From NCBI RefSeq assembly GCF_002237555.1, contig NZ_CP022540.1, positions 1,558,501 through 1,622,500 of the forward strand: a DNA stretch of 64,000 bases, written 5' to 3'. The position numbers were made by a program, and so were the translations under genes. The notes under the pieces are model-generated. The model had not been told where the DNA came from. It saw only the letters and a list, made by a program, of their open reading frames with translations, and searched no databases. Positions 53,971 to 63,092 of the stretch are shown here, piece by piece; position 1 is the first letter of the stretch, and each line of letters begins with the position of its first letter. The DNA comes from Antarctobacter heliothermus. GTDB lineage: Bacteria; Pseudomonadota; Alphaproteobacteria; Rhodobacterales; Rhodobacteraceae.

Positions 53971-55308
53971 TCACACCCCAACCAGCGCCCGTGCCGCAAC
54001 GCTGCCGTTCTTGGCCGTCTGACCGGCCAGATAGACCTCGGCCACCGCGCGGTCATCCCCCAGCATTTGCAGCACGAATAGCTCTTCGGACAGGGTGTCG
54101 GCCCGTGCCATCCGCAGCGCCGCCGCCGGTGTTGCGCGGGCGTCCAGCACGACGATATCCGCCTCTGTCCCCGGTGCCAGCGTGCCGATGCGGTCCTCCA
54201 GCCCCAGTGCCACGGCATTGCCGCGCGTGATCCAGTGAAAGGCGCGCATGGGGTGCAGTTTCTGTCCCTGAAGTTGCAGCACCTTGTAGCCCTCGTTGAG
54301 GGTCTGAAGCATCGAATAGCTGGTGCCCGCGCCGACGTCGGTGGCGATGGCGTTGCAGATGCCGCGCCCGCGCAGGCCCGCATCGTCGAACAGCCCGCTG
54401 CCCAGAAACAGGTTCGACGTGGGGCAGAACACGGGCTTGGCGCCGGTGTCTGACAGCACGTCAATCTCACGCGGGGTCAGGTGGATGGAATGGCCCAGCA
54501 GGGTACGGGGCGTCAGAAGGCCGTGGGCTTCATAGACACCCAGATAATCCGGCGCGTCGGGGTACAGTTGCGCGGTAAAGGCGATTTCATCGGCATTTTC
54601 GCTCAGGTGGGTTTGGATGTAGCAGTCCGGATGTTCGGCCACCAAGGCGCCCGCCATGTCCAATTGATCGGGGGTTGAGGTGATGGCAAAGCGGGGGGTG
54701 ATGGCATAGTGCGCGCGGCCCTTGCCGTGCCATTTGTCGATCAGCGTCTTGCTGTCGTCGTAGGAGGATTGCGGCGTGTCCCGCAAACCGTCCGGCGCGT
54801 TGCGGTCCATCATGACCTTGCCGCCGATCATGCGCATGTTGCGCTGCGCGGCCTCTGTGAAAAACGCGTCGACCGAGGCGGCATGAACCGAACAGAAGGC
54901 CACCGCTGAGGTGGTGCCGTGCCCGATCAGCAGGTCGTAGAACCCCGACGCCATCGCCGCCGCATGCACCGGGTCGGCAAAGCGGGTTTCTTCGGGGAAA
55001 GTATAGGTGTTGAGCCAGTCCAGCAGTTGCGCGCCCCATGAGGCGATCACCTGCACCTGTGGGAAATGGATATGGGTGTCGACGAAACCTGCCATCAAAA
55101 GGTGCGGCCTGTGGTCGATCACCGGCACATCATGCGCCTGCGACAGCACGCTGGCATAGGGGCCTGCGGCCTCGATCAGACCGTCCTTGATCAGGATCGC
55201 GCCGTCCTCATGATAGGTGAAGGCGTCGGTGTCGCGGTCGTCCTGCGGTTCTGCCTTGAAATCAAGGATGCGCCCGCGCAGCAGCACCCGGCTGGGGGTC
55301 TGGGTCAT
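53971..55308 (-). CDS. guaD: Guanine deaminase
   Basis: A 445-residue amidohydrolase-superfamily enzyme that converts guanine to xanthine. Motifs: LMAGFVDTHIHFPQVQVI (zinc ligands), HGTTSAVAFCSVHAAS, VMMDRNAPDGLRDTPQSSYDDSKTLIDKWHGKGR, IQTHLSENADEI, and HCxxLT-like SIHLTPREIDVL, CPTSNLFLGSG and ATDVGAGTSYSML. It feeds xanthine dehydrogenase. A GC hairpin separates it from the upstream permease gene. Confidence 0.95.
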   Translation of the reverse strand: MTQTPSRVLLRGRILDFKAEPQDDRDTDAFTYHEDGAILIKDGLIEAAGPYASVLSQAHDVPVIDHRPHLLMAGFVDTHIHFPQVQVIASWGAQLLDWLNTYTFPEETRFADPVHAAAMASGFYDLLIGHGTTSAVAFCSVHAASVDAFFTEAAQRNMRMIGGKVMMDRNAPDGLRDTPQSSYDDSKTLIDKWHGKGRAHYAITPRFAITSTPDQLDMAGALVAEHPDCYIQTHLSENADEIAFTAQLYPDAPDYLGVYEAHGLLTPRTLLGHSIHLTPREIDVLSDTGAKPVFCPTSNLFLGSGLFDDAGLRGRGICNAIATDVGAGTSYSMLQTLNEGYKVLQLQGQKLHPMRAFHWITRGNAVALGLEDRIGTLAPGTEADIVVLDARATPAAALRMARADTLSEELFVLQMLGDDRAVAEVYLAGQTAKNGSVAARALVGV

Positions 55309-55340
55309 TTGGCATGTCCATGTTGGGAAAGGGTCAAAGG

Positions 55341-55364
55341 GGGCGGGCCGTGTCCGGCCCGCCC
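55341..55364 (-). terminator. GC hairpin between the permease and guaD
   Basis: GGGCGGGCCG and CGGCCCGCCC form a 10-bp stem with a 4-nt loop. It lies 33 bp upstream of guaD on the transcribed minus strand, after the permease stop. No U-tract, so it may only attenuate or stabilise mRNA ends. Confidence 0.5.
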
Positions 55365-55380
55365 GATTGTTTGTGGTGCG

Positions 55381-56952
55381 CTATTCCGCCGGGGTTGTGA
55401 CCTCATCCAGCGTGGGCTGGGGCGTGTCGTCGCGATGGAACAGCGGATAGACATAGAGGAAGGTCGCTGCGATCAGATAGCCGGCAGAGACGCCGCCCAG
55501 TTCCGGCCAGTGCAGGCTGGCACCGTGGATGATGCCGACAGAGGACATCGCCGCCGCCGCAAGGGCAAAGCCGCCCGCATTGCGGAACCGCCCGTCAATC
55601 ACCGAGGCCACGATGGCCCCCCAGATCAACCCGGTCAGGATCGCTCCTTGGCTAAGCGCAAGATGGCCCTCGAAATGCGCGCCCTGTTGCAGCAGCGCGG
55701 CGGTCAGCGCCGGGTCGCCAAGTTGCGGCAGGCCCTCGACTCCGCTGGCCCCCAGCGCGCCCATCATGGATCCCCATTTGACCATTAGAAAGGCCGAGAC
55801 ATGCGGCATCATCGCAATGGTCACGGCGGCCATGTGCGCGGGTTTCACCGACATCGCCGTGTTGGTCACCAAGCTGAGCGCCACAAAGACCAGAACCGGC
55901 GCGGCAGCGGCCACCGGGATCAGGTTGTTGAGGAAGGCCAGCAGGCCAAAGAAGGCGGCCAGCGGAATGACCGCACCGACGCCAATGATATAACCCGCAT
56001 GCGCGCCCATGCGTTTGTAGGCAGGGTGGCCGATATAGGCCGTCGTCGGGAAGGGCGAGCCAAAGACCGCGCCGATCATCGTGCCCACGCCGTCGGTGAT
56101 CTGGCAGGTGGCAACGGGATAGTGATCGCCCGCCGCCTCGGCGCTTTCGACGTTGTTCATGGTTTCGATGAAGTTGTAGATCTGCACCGGCACCAGCACG
56201 AGGAACAGCTCGGGGTTGGCAAACAGATGCTGGATACCGGCGATCAGGTCGCCGACATAGGGCAAGGGCGGGTAAAAGCCGACGCCCTCGGTGCTGATTT
56301 TGGCCTCGCCCATCGCAAAGGCCACGATCGTGCCGACAATCAGGGCCAGCAGACCGGCGGGAATGTTCCACGGCAAGCGAAACCGCCCCACAAGGCCCCA
56401 GAGGATGATGATCATCGAGGCAAAGCCGACAAACGGGTTCTCAAACACGATGGCCAGCGGCACGGTGCCGATGAACACCAGCGCGATGCCACAGAGCGTG
56501 CCCAACATGCCCGCGCGCGGTGTCACCCGTTTTAGCCAGGGACCGACGATGGCGCCCATGGCCGCCACGATGCCGCCCATAAAGCCCGCGCCAATGCCCA
56601 CCTGCCAAGCCAGCACCGGATCGTTTGTGCTCCAGTAAATGGGGCCGATCACGCCGAAGAGATAGACAAACATCACCGGGGTCGAGATGCCGTAGGGCAG
56701 GGCGGTGACGTCGCGGCCATGCTGTGCGGCGGCGCGTTTCGCGAGCCAGACATAGACCGCGATTCCGGCCATGATGGCAACAGCCGCGCCCGGCACGATG
56801 CGGCCAAAGACAATCTCGGCCGGCATCTGAAAGACAAACTGGCAGATGCCCGCCAGAACCATCAGGTTGATCAGGTTGTCGGTGAACAGCGCCCAGAACG
56901 CGCTGAAGTCGCTGCGGTGAAACAGCCTGTAGGTGTAACTCCCATCCCTCAT
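55381..56952 (-). CDS. NCS2-like permease (purine-type)
   Basis: A 523-residue membrane protein with about 12-14 hydrophobic segments. RLFHRSDFSAFWALFTDNLINLMVLAG, LPYGISTPVMFVYLFGVIGPIYW, IETMNNVESAEAAGDHYPVATCQITDGVGTMIGAVFGSPFPTTAYIGHPAYKRMGAHAGY are the family blocks, closer to the AzgA/hypoxanthine-type group than to UraA. ATG 56952 follows GAGGAGGT. Located between guaD and xdhC, so it likely imports guanine or xanthine-class purines. Specificity inferred. Confidence 0.88.
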   Translation of the reverse strand: MRDGSYTYRLFHRSDFSAFWALFTDNLINLMVLAGICQFVFQMPAEIVFGRIVPGAAVAIMAGIAVYVWLAKRAAAQHGRDVTALPYGISTPVMFVYLFGVIGPIYWSTNDPVLAWQVGIGAGFMGGIVAAMGAIVGPWLKRVTPRAGMLGTLCGIALVFIGTVPLAIVFENPFVGFASMIIILWGLVGRFRLPWNIPAGLLALIVGTIVAFAMGEAKISTEGVGFYPPLPYVGDLIAGIQHLFANPELFLVLVPVQIYNFIETMNNVESAEAAGDHYPVATCQITDGVGTMIGAVFGSPFPTTAYIGHPAYKRMGAHAGYIIGVGAVIPLAAFFGLLAFLNNLIPVAAAAPVLVFVALSLVTNTAMSVKPAHMAAVTIAMMPHVSAFLMVKWGSMMGALGASGVEGLPQLGDPALTAALLQQGAHFEGHLALSQGAILTGLIWGAIVASVIDGRFRNAGGFALAAAAMSSVGIIHGASLHWPELGGVSAGYLIAATFLYVYPLFHRDDTPQPTLDEVTTPAE

Positions 56953-57020
56953 CGGGACCTCCTCTTTGTGATCCGGCACCGGGTGTCCCTTCCTCCTTGG
57001 GCGTCCGGTGCCGGCGCTGT

Positions 57021-57869
57021 TTACTGCGCCGCGATATGCGGCGCGGTGCCCCGTTCGGGGTGGTCTTCGGCAGGTTCACTGGTCAGCGCCGCGATCACTT
57101 CGGCCACGACAAATGTGGCGATCACGGCTGGCCGTTTGTCGCGGTTACCGGCTGCCCCGATGGGGCAGATCAGGGGCGCAATGGACAGGCCATCGCAATG
57201 TGTGTGGCACCAGTTGCGGAACTTCACCCGCTTGGTGGCCGATCCGATCAACCCCACATAGGCCGCGTCGCGCCGTTCCAGCGCGGCAGAGGCCAGCAGA
57301 AAGTCCAGCCCGTGATCATGGGTCAGCACGATGAAGGCGCTGCCAGCGGGGGCGGTCAGGATGTCGAATTCGGGGATCGCACTGTGCCGTGTTTCAACAG
57401 CGGCATCGGACAGGCTGAGTTCCTCGGCGCGCTGGTCGATCAGGATGGTGCGCACCGGCAGGTGCTGGAATTGGTGTGCCAACGCCCGCCCGACATGGCC
57501 TGCGCCAAGGATATAGACGGCGGGTTGCGCGTCCTGCGCCGCCATGTCGGCCTCGACGGCCTTTTGCCGGTCGGAGCGGCTCATCCGGGTCAGGGTAACC
57601 TCGACCCGCCCGCCGCAGCACTGGCCGATCTCGGGGCCAAGCGGCAGGTCAAGGTGGCGCGCCATGTCGCCGTCGCGCAGCATCTGCCGCGCGGCGTCGA
57701 TGGCGCGGTGTTCCAGTTGCCCGCCGCCGATGGTGCCAAACAGCGCCTCGGCGGTGACAAACATCTGCGCCCCGGCCTCACGCGGGGAAGAGCCGCGCAC
57801 GCGGGACAGGTGCAGGCGCACGACCGGGCCAGGGCGATTGAGAAAGCAGGAAAGCGTTTCGCGTACCAT
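57021..57869 (-). CDS. xdhC: Xanthine dehydrogenase accessory protein XdhC
   Basis: A 282-residue protein that binds and inserts the sulfurated molybdenum cofactor into XdhB. Motifs VRGSSPREAGAQMFV, GTIGGGQLEHRAI, QCCGGRVEV with the Moco-binding CC, YILGAGHVGRALAHQFQ (Rossmann), and VLTHDHGLDFLL with YVGLIGSATKRVKF. Lies 4 bp downstream of xdhB. Confidence 0.93.
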   Translation of the reverse strand: MVRETLSCFLNRPGPVVRLHLSRVRGSSPREAGAQMFVTAEALFGTIGGGQLEHRAIDAARQMLRDGDMARHLDLPLGPEIGQCCGGRVEVTLTRMSRSDRQKAVEADMAAQDAQPAVYILGAGHVGRALAHQFQHLPVRTILIDQRAEELSLSDAAVETRHSAIPEFDILTAPAGSAFIVLTHDHGLDFLLASAALERRDAAYVGLIGSATKRVKFRNWCHTHCDGLSIAPLICPIGAAGNRDKRPAVIATFVVAEVIAALTSEPAEDHPERGTAPHIAAQ

Positions 57870-57873
57870 CGGA

Positions 57874-60186
57874 TCACCCCGCCCGCAGCCGTTCGACGGC
57901 CATCAGCACCCGTTCGGGGGTGGCGGGTGCATCCAGACGCGGGCAGACGCGATAGTCGGCGACGCTGGCGACCGCCATCGACAGCGCCTCGAACACGGAG
58001 ATGCCCAGCATGAAGGGCGGCTCACCCACCGCCTTGGACCGTTTGATGGTCCGCTCACGGTTTTCCGACCATTCCGCCAAGGCGACGTTAAAGATGCGGG
58101 GCCGGTCGCTGGCCAGCGGGATCTTGTAGGTCGAGGGCGCGTGCGTGCGCAGGCGGCCCCGATCGTCCCACCAAAGTTCCTCAGTCGTCAGCCAGCCCAT
58201 CCCCTGCAGAAATGCGCCCTCGACTTGACCGCGGTCCAGCACCGGGTTCAGTGAGCGGCCCACGTCATGCAGGATGTCGGTGCGGTCGACCCGGTATTCG
58301 CCGGTCAGCGTGTCGATCGTGACCTCGGAACAGGCGGCGCCATAGGCGTAGTAGAAGAACGGCCGCCCCTTGCCCGCCGCGCGATCCCAGTGGATGTCCG
58401 GCGTTTTGTAGAACCCCGCCGCCGACAGGTGAACGCGCGCCATATAGGCCCGGCGGATGAGGGTATCGAAGGGCACCACCTCAGCGCTGATCTGCACGGC
58501 GTTGGGCAGGAACCGCACCTCTTCTGCTGTCACACCCCATGTTTCGGCGGCAAAGGAAACCAGCCGCGCCTTGATCTGGTCAGCGGCGTCCAGCGCCGCC
58601 ATGCCGTTCAGGTCCGATCCGCTGGAGGCGGCGGTGGCAGAGGTGTTTGGGACTTTCTCCGTCGTGGTCTTGGTGATCTTGATGCGGTCGAAATCCACCT
58701 GAAAAGCATCCGCCAAGACCTGCGCGATCTTGGTGTTCAGACCTTGACCCATCTCTGTGCCGCCGTGGTTCAGGTGGATGGAGCCGTCGTTGTAGACATG
58801 CACCAACGCCCCGGCCTGATTGTAGTGGGTGGCGGTGAAGGAGATGCCAAACTTGACCGGCGTCAGCGCGATGCCGCGCCGCAGGATGCCGCCCTGAGCG
58901 TTGTGCTCAAGGATCTCGGCGCGGCGCGCCTGATACTGGGCGCTGTCCGCGAGTTCATCGACCACCCGTCCGATGATGTTGTCGGTTACCTGCTGGTGAT
59001 AAGGCGTCAGGTCGCGGCCCTCTGATCCGTAGAAATTGGCCCTGCGCACCTCCAACGGGTCTTTGCCAAGGGCATAGGCGACCTCTTCGATCATCCGTTC
59101 GGCGGCGATGACCCCTTGTGGGCCGCCAAAGCCGCGAAAGGCGGTGTTCGACACGGTGTTGGTCTTTTGCGGGCGCGAGGTCAGCCGGACATGCGGGTAG
59201 AAATAGGCGTTGTCGGCATGAAACAGCGCGCGGTCCGTCACCGGCCCCGACAGGTCCGAGGAATAGCCGCAGCGGGCGGCGAAATGCCCGTCGACCGCGT
59301 GAATGCGGCCTTCCTCGTCAAAGGCCACGTCGTAGTCGATCACAAAGTCATGGCGTTTGCCGGTGGCGGTCATGTCCTGATCGCGGTCAGGGCGGATCTT
59401 GACCGGGCGGTGCAACCGTTTGGCGGCGATGGCGGCCACGGCGGCAAACAGGTTCATCTGGCTTTCCTTGCCGCCAAACCCGCCGCCCATGCGGCGCACG
59501 TTCACCGTGACGGCGTTCAGCGGCACGCCCAGTGCATGGGCGACCATGTGTTGCGCCTCGCTGGGGTGCTGGGTCGAGCAGTGGACAATCACATCGTCAT
59601 CCTCACCCGGAATGGCAAAGGCGATCTGGCCCTCAAGGTACATGTGATCCTGTCCGCCCACGGTCATGCGCGCCTTGATCCGGTGCGGCGCGGTCGCCTG
59701 TCCCGCCGCCACGTCGCCGCGTTCCAGTTTCAGCGGGTCGGTCACCTGCGGCAGGCCCGCCGCCTGCGCGCTCAGCGCGTCGGTGGCGTGGGGCAGGACG
59801 TCATAGCTGACGTCGGCCAGTTCGGCAGCGCGGCGCGCGGCATCGCGACTGTCGGCGATGACGGCAAAAATGGGCTGGCCGTGGTATTCGACCGTATCGG
59901 GAAAGATCGGCTCATCGTTACGGCCTGTCGGGCTGATGTCATTGACGCCGGGCACATCGCGCGCCGTCAGCACGTCGACGACGCCGGGGGCTTGCCGCAC
60001 GCGGTCAAGGTTCATCGCGCGGATGGTGCCGTGGGTGACGGTGGCAACGCCAAGATAGGCGTGCAGCGTGCCTGCGGGTTCGGCGATGTCGTCGGTGTAA
60101 TCCGCGCGTCCGGTGACATGTTTGACGGCGCTGTCGTGGATACGGTCGTGATGCACCGCGCCGGTGAGGGTTGAGAGGTCTTTCAT
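57874..60186 (-). CDS. xdhB: Xanthine dehydrogenase molybdopterin-binding subunit
   Basis: A 770-residue large subunit binding molybdopterin and purine. Motifs: HVTGRADYTDDIAEPAGTLHAYLG near the N-terminus, GGQDHMYLEGQIAFA, RRMGGGFGGKESQ, TNTVSNTAFRGFGGPQGV, SGSDLNGMAAL and a C-terminal GEPPFMLGISVFEALSMAVASVADY with the conserved catalytic Glu in GEPPF. ATG 60186 has GGAG about 7 nt upstream. Cytoplasmic; oxidises hypoxanthine and xanthine to urate with XdhA. Confidence 0.96.
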   Translation of the reverse strand: MKDLSTLTGAVHHDRIHDSAVKHVTGRADYTDDIAEPAGTLHAYLGVATVTHGTIRAMNLDRVRQAPGVVDVLTARDVPGVNDISPTGRNDEPIFPDTVEYHGQPIFAVIADSRDAARRAAELADVSYDVLPHATDALSAQAAGLPQVTDPLKLERGDVAAGQATAPHRIKARMTVGGQDHMYLEGQIAFAIPGEDDDVIVHCSTQHPSEAQHMVAHALGVPLNAVTVNVRRMGGGFGGKESQMNLFAAVAAIAAKRLHRPVKIRPDRDQDMTATGKRHDFVIDYDVAFDEEGRIHAVDGHFAARCGYSSDLSGPVTDRALFHADNAYFYPHVRLTSRPQKTNTVSNTAFRGFGGPQGVIAAERMIEEVAYALGKDPLEVRRANFYGSEGRDLTPYHQQVTDNIIGRVVDELADSAQYQARRAEILEHNAQGGILRRGIALTPVKFGISFTATHYNQAGALVHVYNDGSIHLNHGGTEMGQGLNTKIAQVLADAFQVDFDRIKITKTTTEKVPNTSATAASSGSDLNGMAALDAADQIKARLVSFAAETWGVTAEEVRFLPNAVQISAEVVPFDTLIRRAYMARVHLSAAGFYKTPDIHWDRAAGKGRPFFYYAYGAACSEVTIDTLTGEYRVDRTDILHDVGRSLNPVLDRGQVEGAFLQGMGWLTTEELWWDDRGRLRTHAPSTYKIPLASDRPRIFNVALAEWSENRERTIKRSKAVGEPPFMLGISVFEALSMAVASVADYRVCPRLDAPATPERVLMAVERLRAG

Positions 60187-60199
60187 GACGGGTGCTCCT

Positions 60200-61657
60200 T
60201 TATGCCACTTCAAGCCGGACGGGGGGCTGGCCGTCCAGTTCAAGGAAAAACCGCCGCAGCAGGTTTCCGGCGACCAGCAGGCGATAATCGGTAGAGGCGC
60301 GCCAATCGGACAGCGGGGTGAAATCCTGGCTCAGCGCCTTGGCGGCGGCGTCAAACGTGGCTTCGGTCCAGGGCTGCCCGATCAGGGCGGTCTCGGCGGC
60401 TTTGGCGCGCCGGGGGGTGGCGGACATGCCGCCAAAGGCGATGCGCGCGCCGGTCACGATGCCATCCGCCCGCGTGACGCTGATGCCCGCCGCGACCGAG
60501 GATATGTCCTCATCCCGGCGTTTTGAGATCTTGTAGGCGGCGTCGATCTGGCCCGCCTGTGGGCGCGGAATGCTGAGGCTTTCGACAAACTCGCCCTCGG
60601 CGCGGTCTTGTTTGCCATAGTCGATGAAAAAAGCCTCAAGCGGCAGGGTGCGTTGCCCAGCGGCGTTGCGCAGGGTCAGTGTTGCGCCAAGGGCGATCAG
60701 CACGGGCGGGGTGTCCCCGATAGGCGATCCGTTGGCAATATTGCCACCGATCGTGCCCATATTGCGCACCTGCCACCCGGCGATGCGGGACCAATAGTCG
60801 TCAAGGTGCGGGAACGCCGTGGCGATGGCCTGCTCGGCCTCGGAATAGGTGACGCCCGCGCCAAGGGTTAGCGCAGTATCGGTCAGCTCGATCCGTTTGA
60901 GATCCTCCAGATGGCCGACAAAAACCACTGGAGAGATGGGGCGCATGAGTTTGGTCACCCACAGGCCGACATCCGTGGCCCCGGCGACAATCGTCGCCTG
61001 CGGTGTTTCGGCCAGCACCTGTGCAAGGTCATCGACGTCGACGGGCAGGATGGCGCGGTCATTATCTGGACCGGTGACGACGCGGCCCGTGGGTTGCAGC
61101 GCGGAGAGGCGCGCGGTGATGGTTTCTCGCTCTTGCGTCAGGTGATCATGGACCGGGCTGCCGTAGCTGTTGACCGCCAGCGCCGCCTTTACGATCGGCT
61201 CATAGCCGGTGCAGCGGCAGAGATTGCCCTGAATGGCGGTCTCTACCTGCGTGACGCTGGGCTGCGGGGTTTGCATCCAGAGTGCGTAAAGCGACATGAC
61301 AAACCCCGGCGTGCAAAAGCCGCATTGGCTGCCGTGATGGTCCACCATGGCCTGTTGCACCGGATGCAGTCGCCCCTCTGGCCCGGACAGATACTCCACA
61401 CTGACCACATGGCAGCCGTTGAGCGAGGCGAGAAACCGGATACAGGCGTTGACGGTCTCATAACGCAATTCGCCGTCCTGTAAGCGCCCCACCAGCACGG
61501 TGCAGGCCCCACAGTCGCCCTCGGCGCAGCCTTCCTTTGTGCCGGTCAGGCGCTGTTCGATCCGCAGGAAATCCAGCAGCGTCCGGGTTGCGGGCACGTC
61601 GCGGGCGATGATCTCCTGACCGTTCAGGAGAAATCGGATGTCGGTCTGCTGGTCCAT
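60200..61657 (-). CDS. xdhA: Xanthine dehydrogenase Fe-S/FAD subunit
   Basis: A 485-residue subunit. Residues 1-160 hold two 2Fe-2S clusters: CAEGDCGAC (44-52) and CGFCTPGF with QGNLCRCTGYEPIVKAA. Residues 190-485 are the FAD domain with VAGATDVGLWVTK and GTIGGNIANGSPIGDTPPVLIALGA. ATG 61657 follows GGAGCC. First gene of the minus-strand xdhABC-permease-guaD set, preceded by the palindrome and divergent LysR gene. Confidence 0.95.
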   Translation of the reverse strand: MDQQTDIRFLLNGQEIIARDVPATRTLLDFLRIEQRLTGTKEGCAEGDCGACTVLVGRLQDGELRYETVNACIRFLASLNGCHVVSVEYLSGPEGRLHPVQQAMVDHHGSQCGFCTPGFVMSLYALWMQTPQPSVTQVETAIQGNLCRCTGYEPIVKAALAVNSYGSPVHDHLTQERETITARLSALQPTGRVVTGPDNDRAILPVDVDDLAQVLAETPQATIVAGATDVGLWVTKLMRPISPVVFVGHLEDLKRIELTDTALTLGAGVTYSEAEQAIATAFPHLDDYWSRIAGWQVRNMGTIGGNIANGSPIGDTPPVLIALGATLTLRNAAGQRTLPLEAFFIDYGKQDRAEGEFVESLSIPRPQAGQIDAAYKISKRRDEDISSVAAGISVTRADGIVTGARIAFGGMSATPRRAKAAETALIGQPWTEATFDAAAKALSQDFTPLSDWRASTDYRLLVAGNLLRRFFLELDGQPPVRLEVA

Positions 61658-61741
61658 CTTGGCTCCGCTCTGGCTGTGGAAGGGGTGAGACAACGCTACT
61701 CTTGCTCACTGAGTCGAAAAACGGCGCGTGTTGGGAAATAC

Positions 61742-61760
61742 TTTCAACGATGCGTTGAAA
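61742..61760. promoter_or_regulatory. Palindrome in the xdhA/LysR gap
   Basis: TTTCAACG-ATG-CGTTGAAA: perfect 8-bp arms around a 3-nt centre, 50 bp from the LysR start and about 85 bp from xdhA. LysR-type proteins often bind such a site between their own gene and a divergent target operon, so it is a probable operator of the xdh operon. Confidence 0.65.
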
Positions 61761-61809
61761 ATAGTAGACTGGTCTGGTCGTCTGTTCCGGGCGTCGCGGA
61801 GGACGGAAC

Positions 61810-62736
61810 ATGGCCTATCTTGAGAGTATGCGGGTTTTTGTCCGCGTTGTGGAACTGGGCAGCATCACCTCTGGCGGGCGTGACCAGCGCCTGACCCCCG
61901 CTGTCGCCAGTAAGCGCATCAAGGAGTTGGAGCAGCGGTTGGGCGTGCGGCTGTTCAACCGCACAACCCGGTCGTTAACGCCGACCGAGGTGGGTAAGCA
62001 GTTCTACGAAGAAGCGCGGCGCGTGCTGGAGACGGTTGATGAGGCAGAGGCCGTTGTGGCGCGATTTTCCGAGGCCCCGCGCGGCACAATCAGCCTGACC
62101 GCACCGCTAGGCGTCGGGCGGCGCATCATCGCGCCATTGGTGCCGGAGTTTGTTGACCTGCATCCTGATATCCGCATCCGGATGCGGATGTCCGACCGCA
62201 AGGTGGATATTCTGGCTGATGGCATGGATCTTGCGCTGTTTGTCGGAACGCCGCACGACTCCAGCCTGAAACTGCGCAAGTTCGCTGATTGTCCGCGGGT
62301 GTTGTGTGCCGCACCCGCCTATCTGGACCGTGTCGGCGTGCCGCAATTCCCCGAGGATCTGTTACGCGGGCATAACTGTTTGTTGCTGCGCTATCCGCGC
62401 TCGCCGGAGTATTTCTGGCTGCTCGACACCCCGGACGGGCAACGTAAATTCGAGGTGTCGGGGAAGTATGATGCCGATGACAGCGACGTGCTGACGGGGT
62501 GGGCGCTGGCAGGCGCGGGGATTGCCAACAAGCCGCTGTTTGACGTGGCGGATCATCTGGAGGCCGGGCGGTTGGTCGAGGTTCTGCCGCAGGCGCGGCC
62601 GGTGCCGTCGATCTTTGGCTGCCTCTATCCGCACCGAAAACTGCAAGATCCAAAAATACGGTTGTTTGTGGACTTTGTCGCGGATCGCGCGGTGGCTGCC
62701 ATGAAACAGGGGGCGGCGGTACGGACCCCGGATTGA
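61810..62736 (+). CDS. LysR-family transcriptional regulator
   Basis: A 308-residue LTTR. N-terminal winged helix: YLESMRVFVRVVELGSITSGGRDQRLTPAVASKRIKELEQRLGVRLFNRTTRSLTPTEVGK. C-terminal substrate-binding domain with GTISLTAPLGVGRRIIAPLVPEFVDLHPDIRI, ADGMDLALFVG, and GWALAGAGIANKPLFDVADHLEAGRLVEVLP. Divergent from xdhA with the palindrome between; likely regulates purine catabolism, by inference. Confidence 0.94.
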   Translation: MAYLESMRVFVRVVELGSITSGGRDQRLTPAVASKRIKELEQRLGVRLFNRTTRSLTPTEVGKQFYEEARRVLETVDEAEAVVARFSEAPRGTISLTAPLGVGRRIIAPLVPEFVDLHPDIRIRMRMSDRKVDILADGMDLALFVGTPHDSSLKLRKFADCPRVLCAAPAYLDRVGVPQFPEDLLRGHNCLLLRYPRSPEYFWLLDTPDGQRKFEVSGKYDADDSDVLTGWALAGAGIANKPLFDVADHLEAGRLVEVLPQARPVPSIFGCLYPHRKLQDPKIRLFVDFVADRAVAAMKQGAAVRTPD

Positions 62737-63092
62737 TTGCGCCCTGCTCGGCGAGCAGGGGGCGTGCCGTCATGCGCCCTCGCCTCCCACCCCAAGGCGA
62801 ACGTTGCCCTTGATCCTTTGTGTCCCCCAAAAGACGTCCTGCGCGACAATAGGGGCAAGCAGCCGCACCACCCGCCAACCTGCTTTGGGTGCCGGATCAT
62901 TTATGGCAATGAAAAGATATTCTTTGACCAGTCTGTGGAGCGGCCTATATTTACAGCTTCATTTTCGTTTGATGCTTCAGAAATACCGGGAGCGGTCTCT
63001 GGCGACACGCCTAACTATTCGTAAAAAACATTCGGCGTTGGGCGCGCATTAAGGTGCGCCGAGCCAGACAGGGTTTCCCAAGGAGGACTACA
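62737..63092. other. Intergenic region, locally AT-rich
   Basis: No established gene. A 49-codon frame (62903-63052) is listed separately with low confidence. The stretch 62905-63035 is markedly AT-richer than its surroundings and probably includes the promoter of the NUDIX gene, whose Shine-Dalgarno AAGGAGG lies at 63080-63086. Confidence 0.5.
62903..63052 (+). CDS. Low-confidence small basic ORF (49 aa)
   Basis: A 49-residue frame beginning MAMKRYSLTSLWSGLYLQLH and ending SALGAH, rich in Arg/Lys/Leu. It has no clear ribosome-binding site and lies in AT-rich sequence just before the NUDIX gene. I do not recognise it; it may be chance. Confidence 0.22.
   Translation: MAMKRYSLTSLWSGLYLQLHFRLMLQKYRERSLATRLTIRKKHSALGAH

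Noticed and set aside
59116..60174. 352-codon plus-strand frame within xdhB
   Set aside because: Antisense shadow of a firmly identified molybdopterin subunit, with no motifs.
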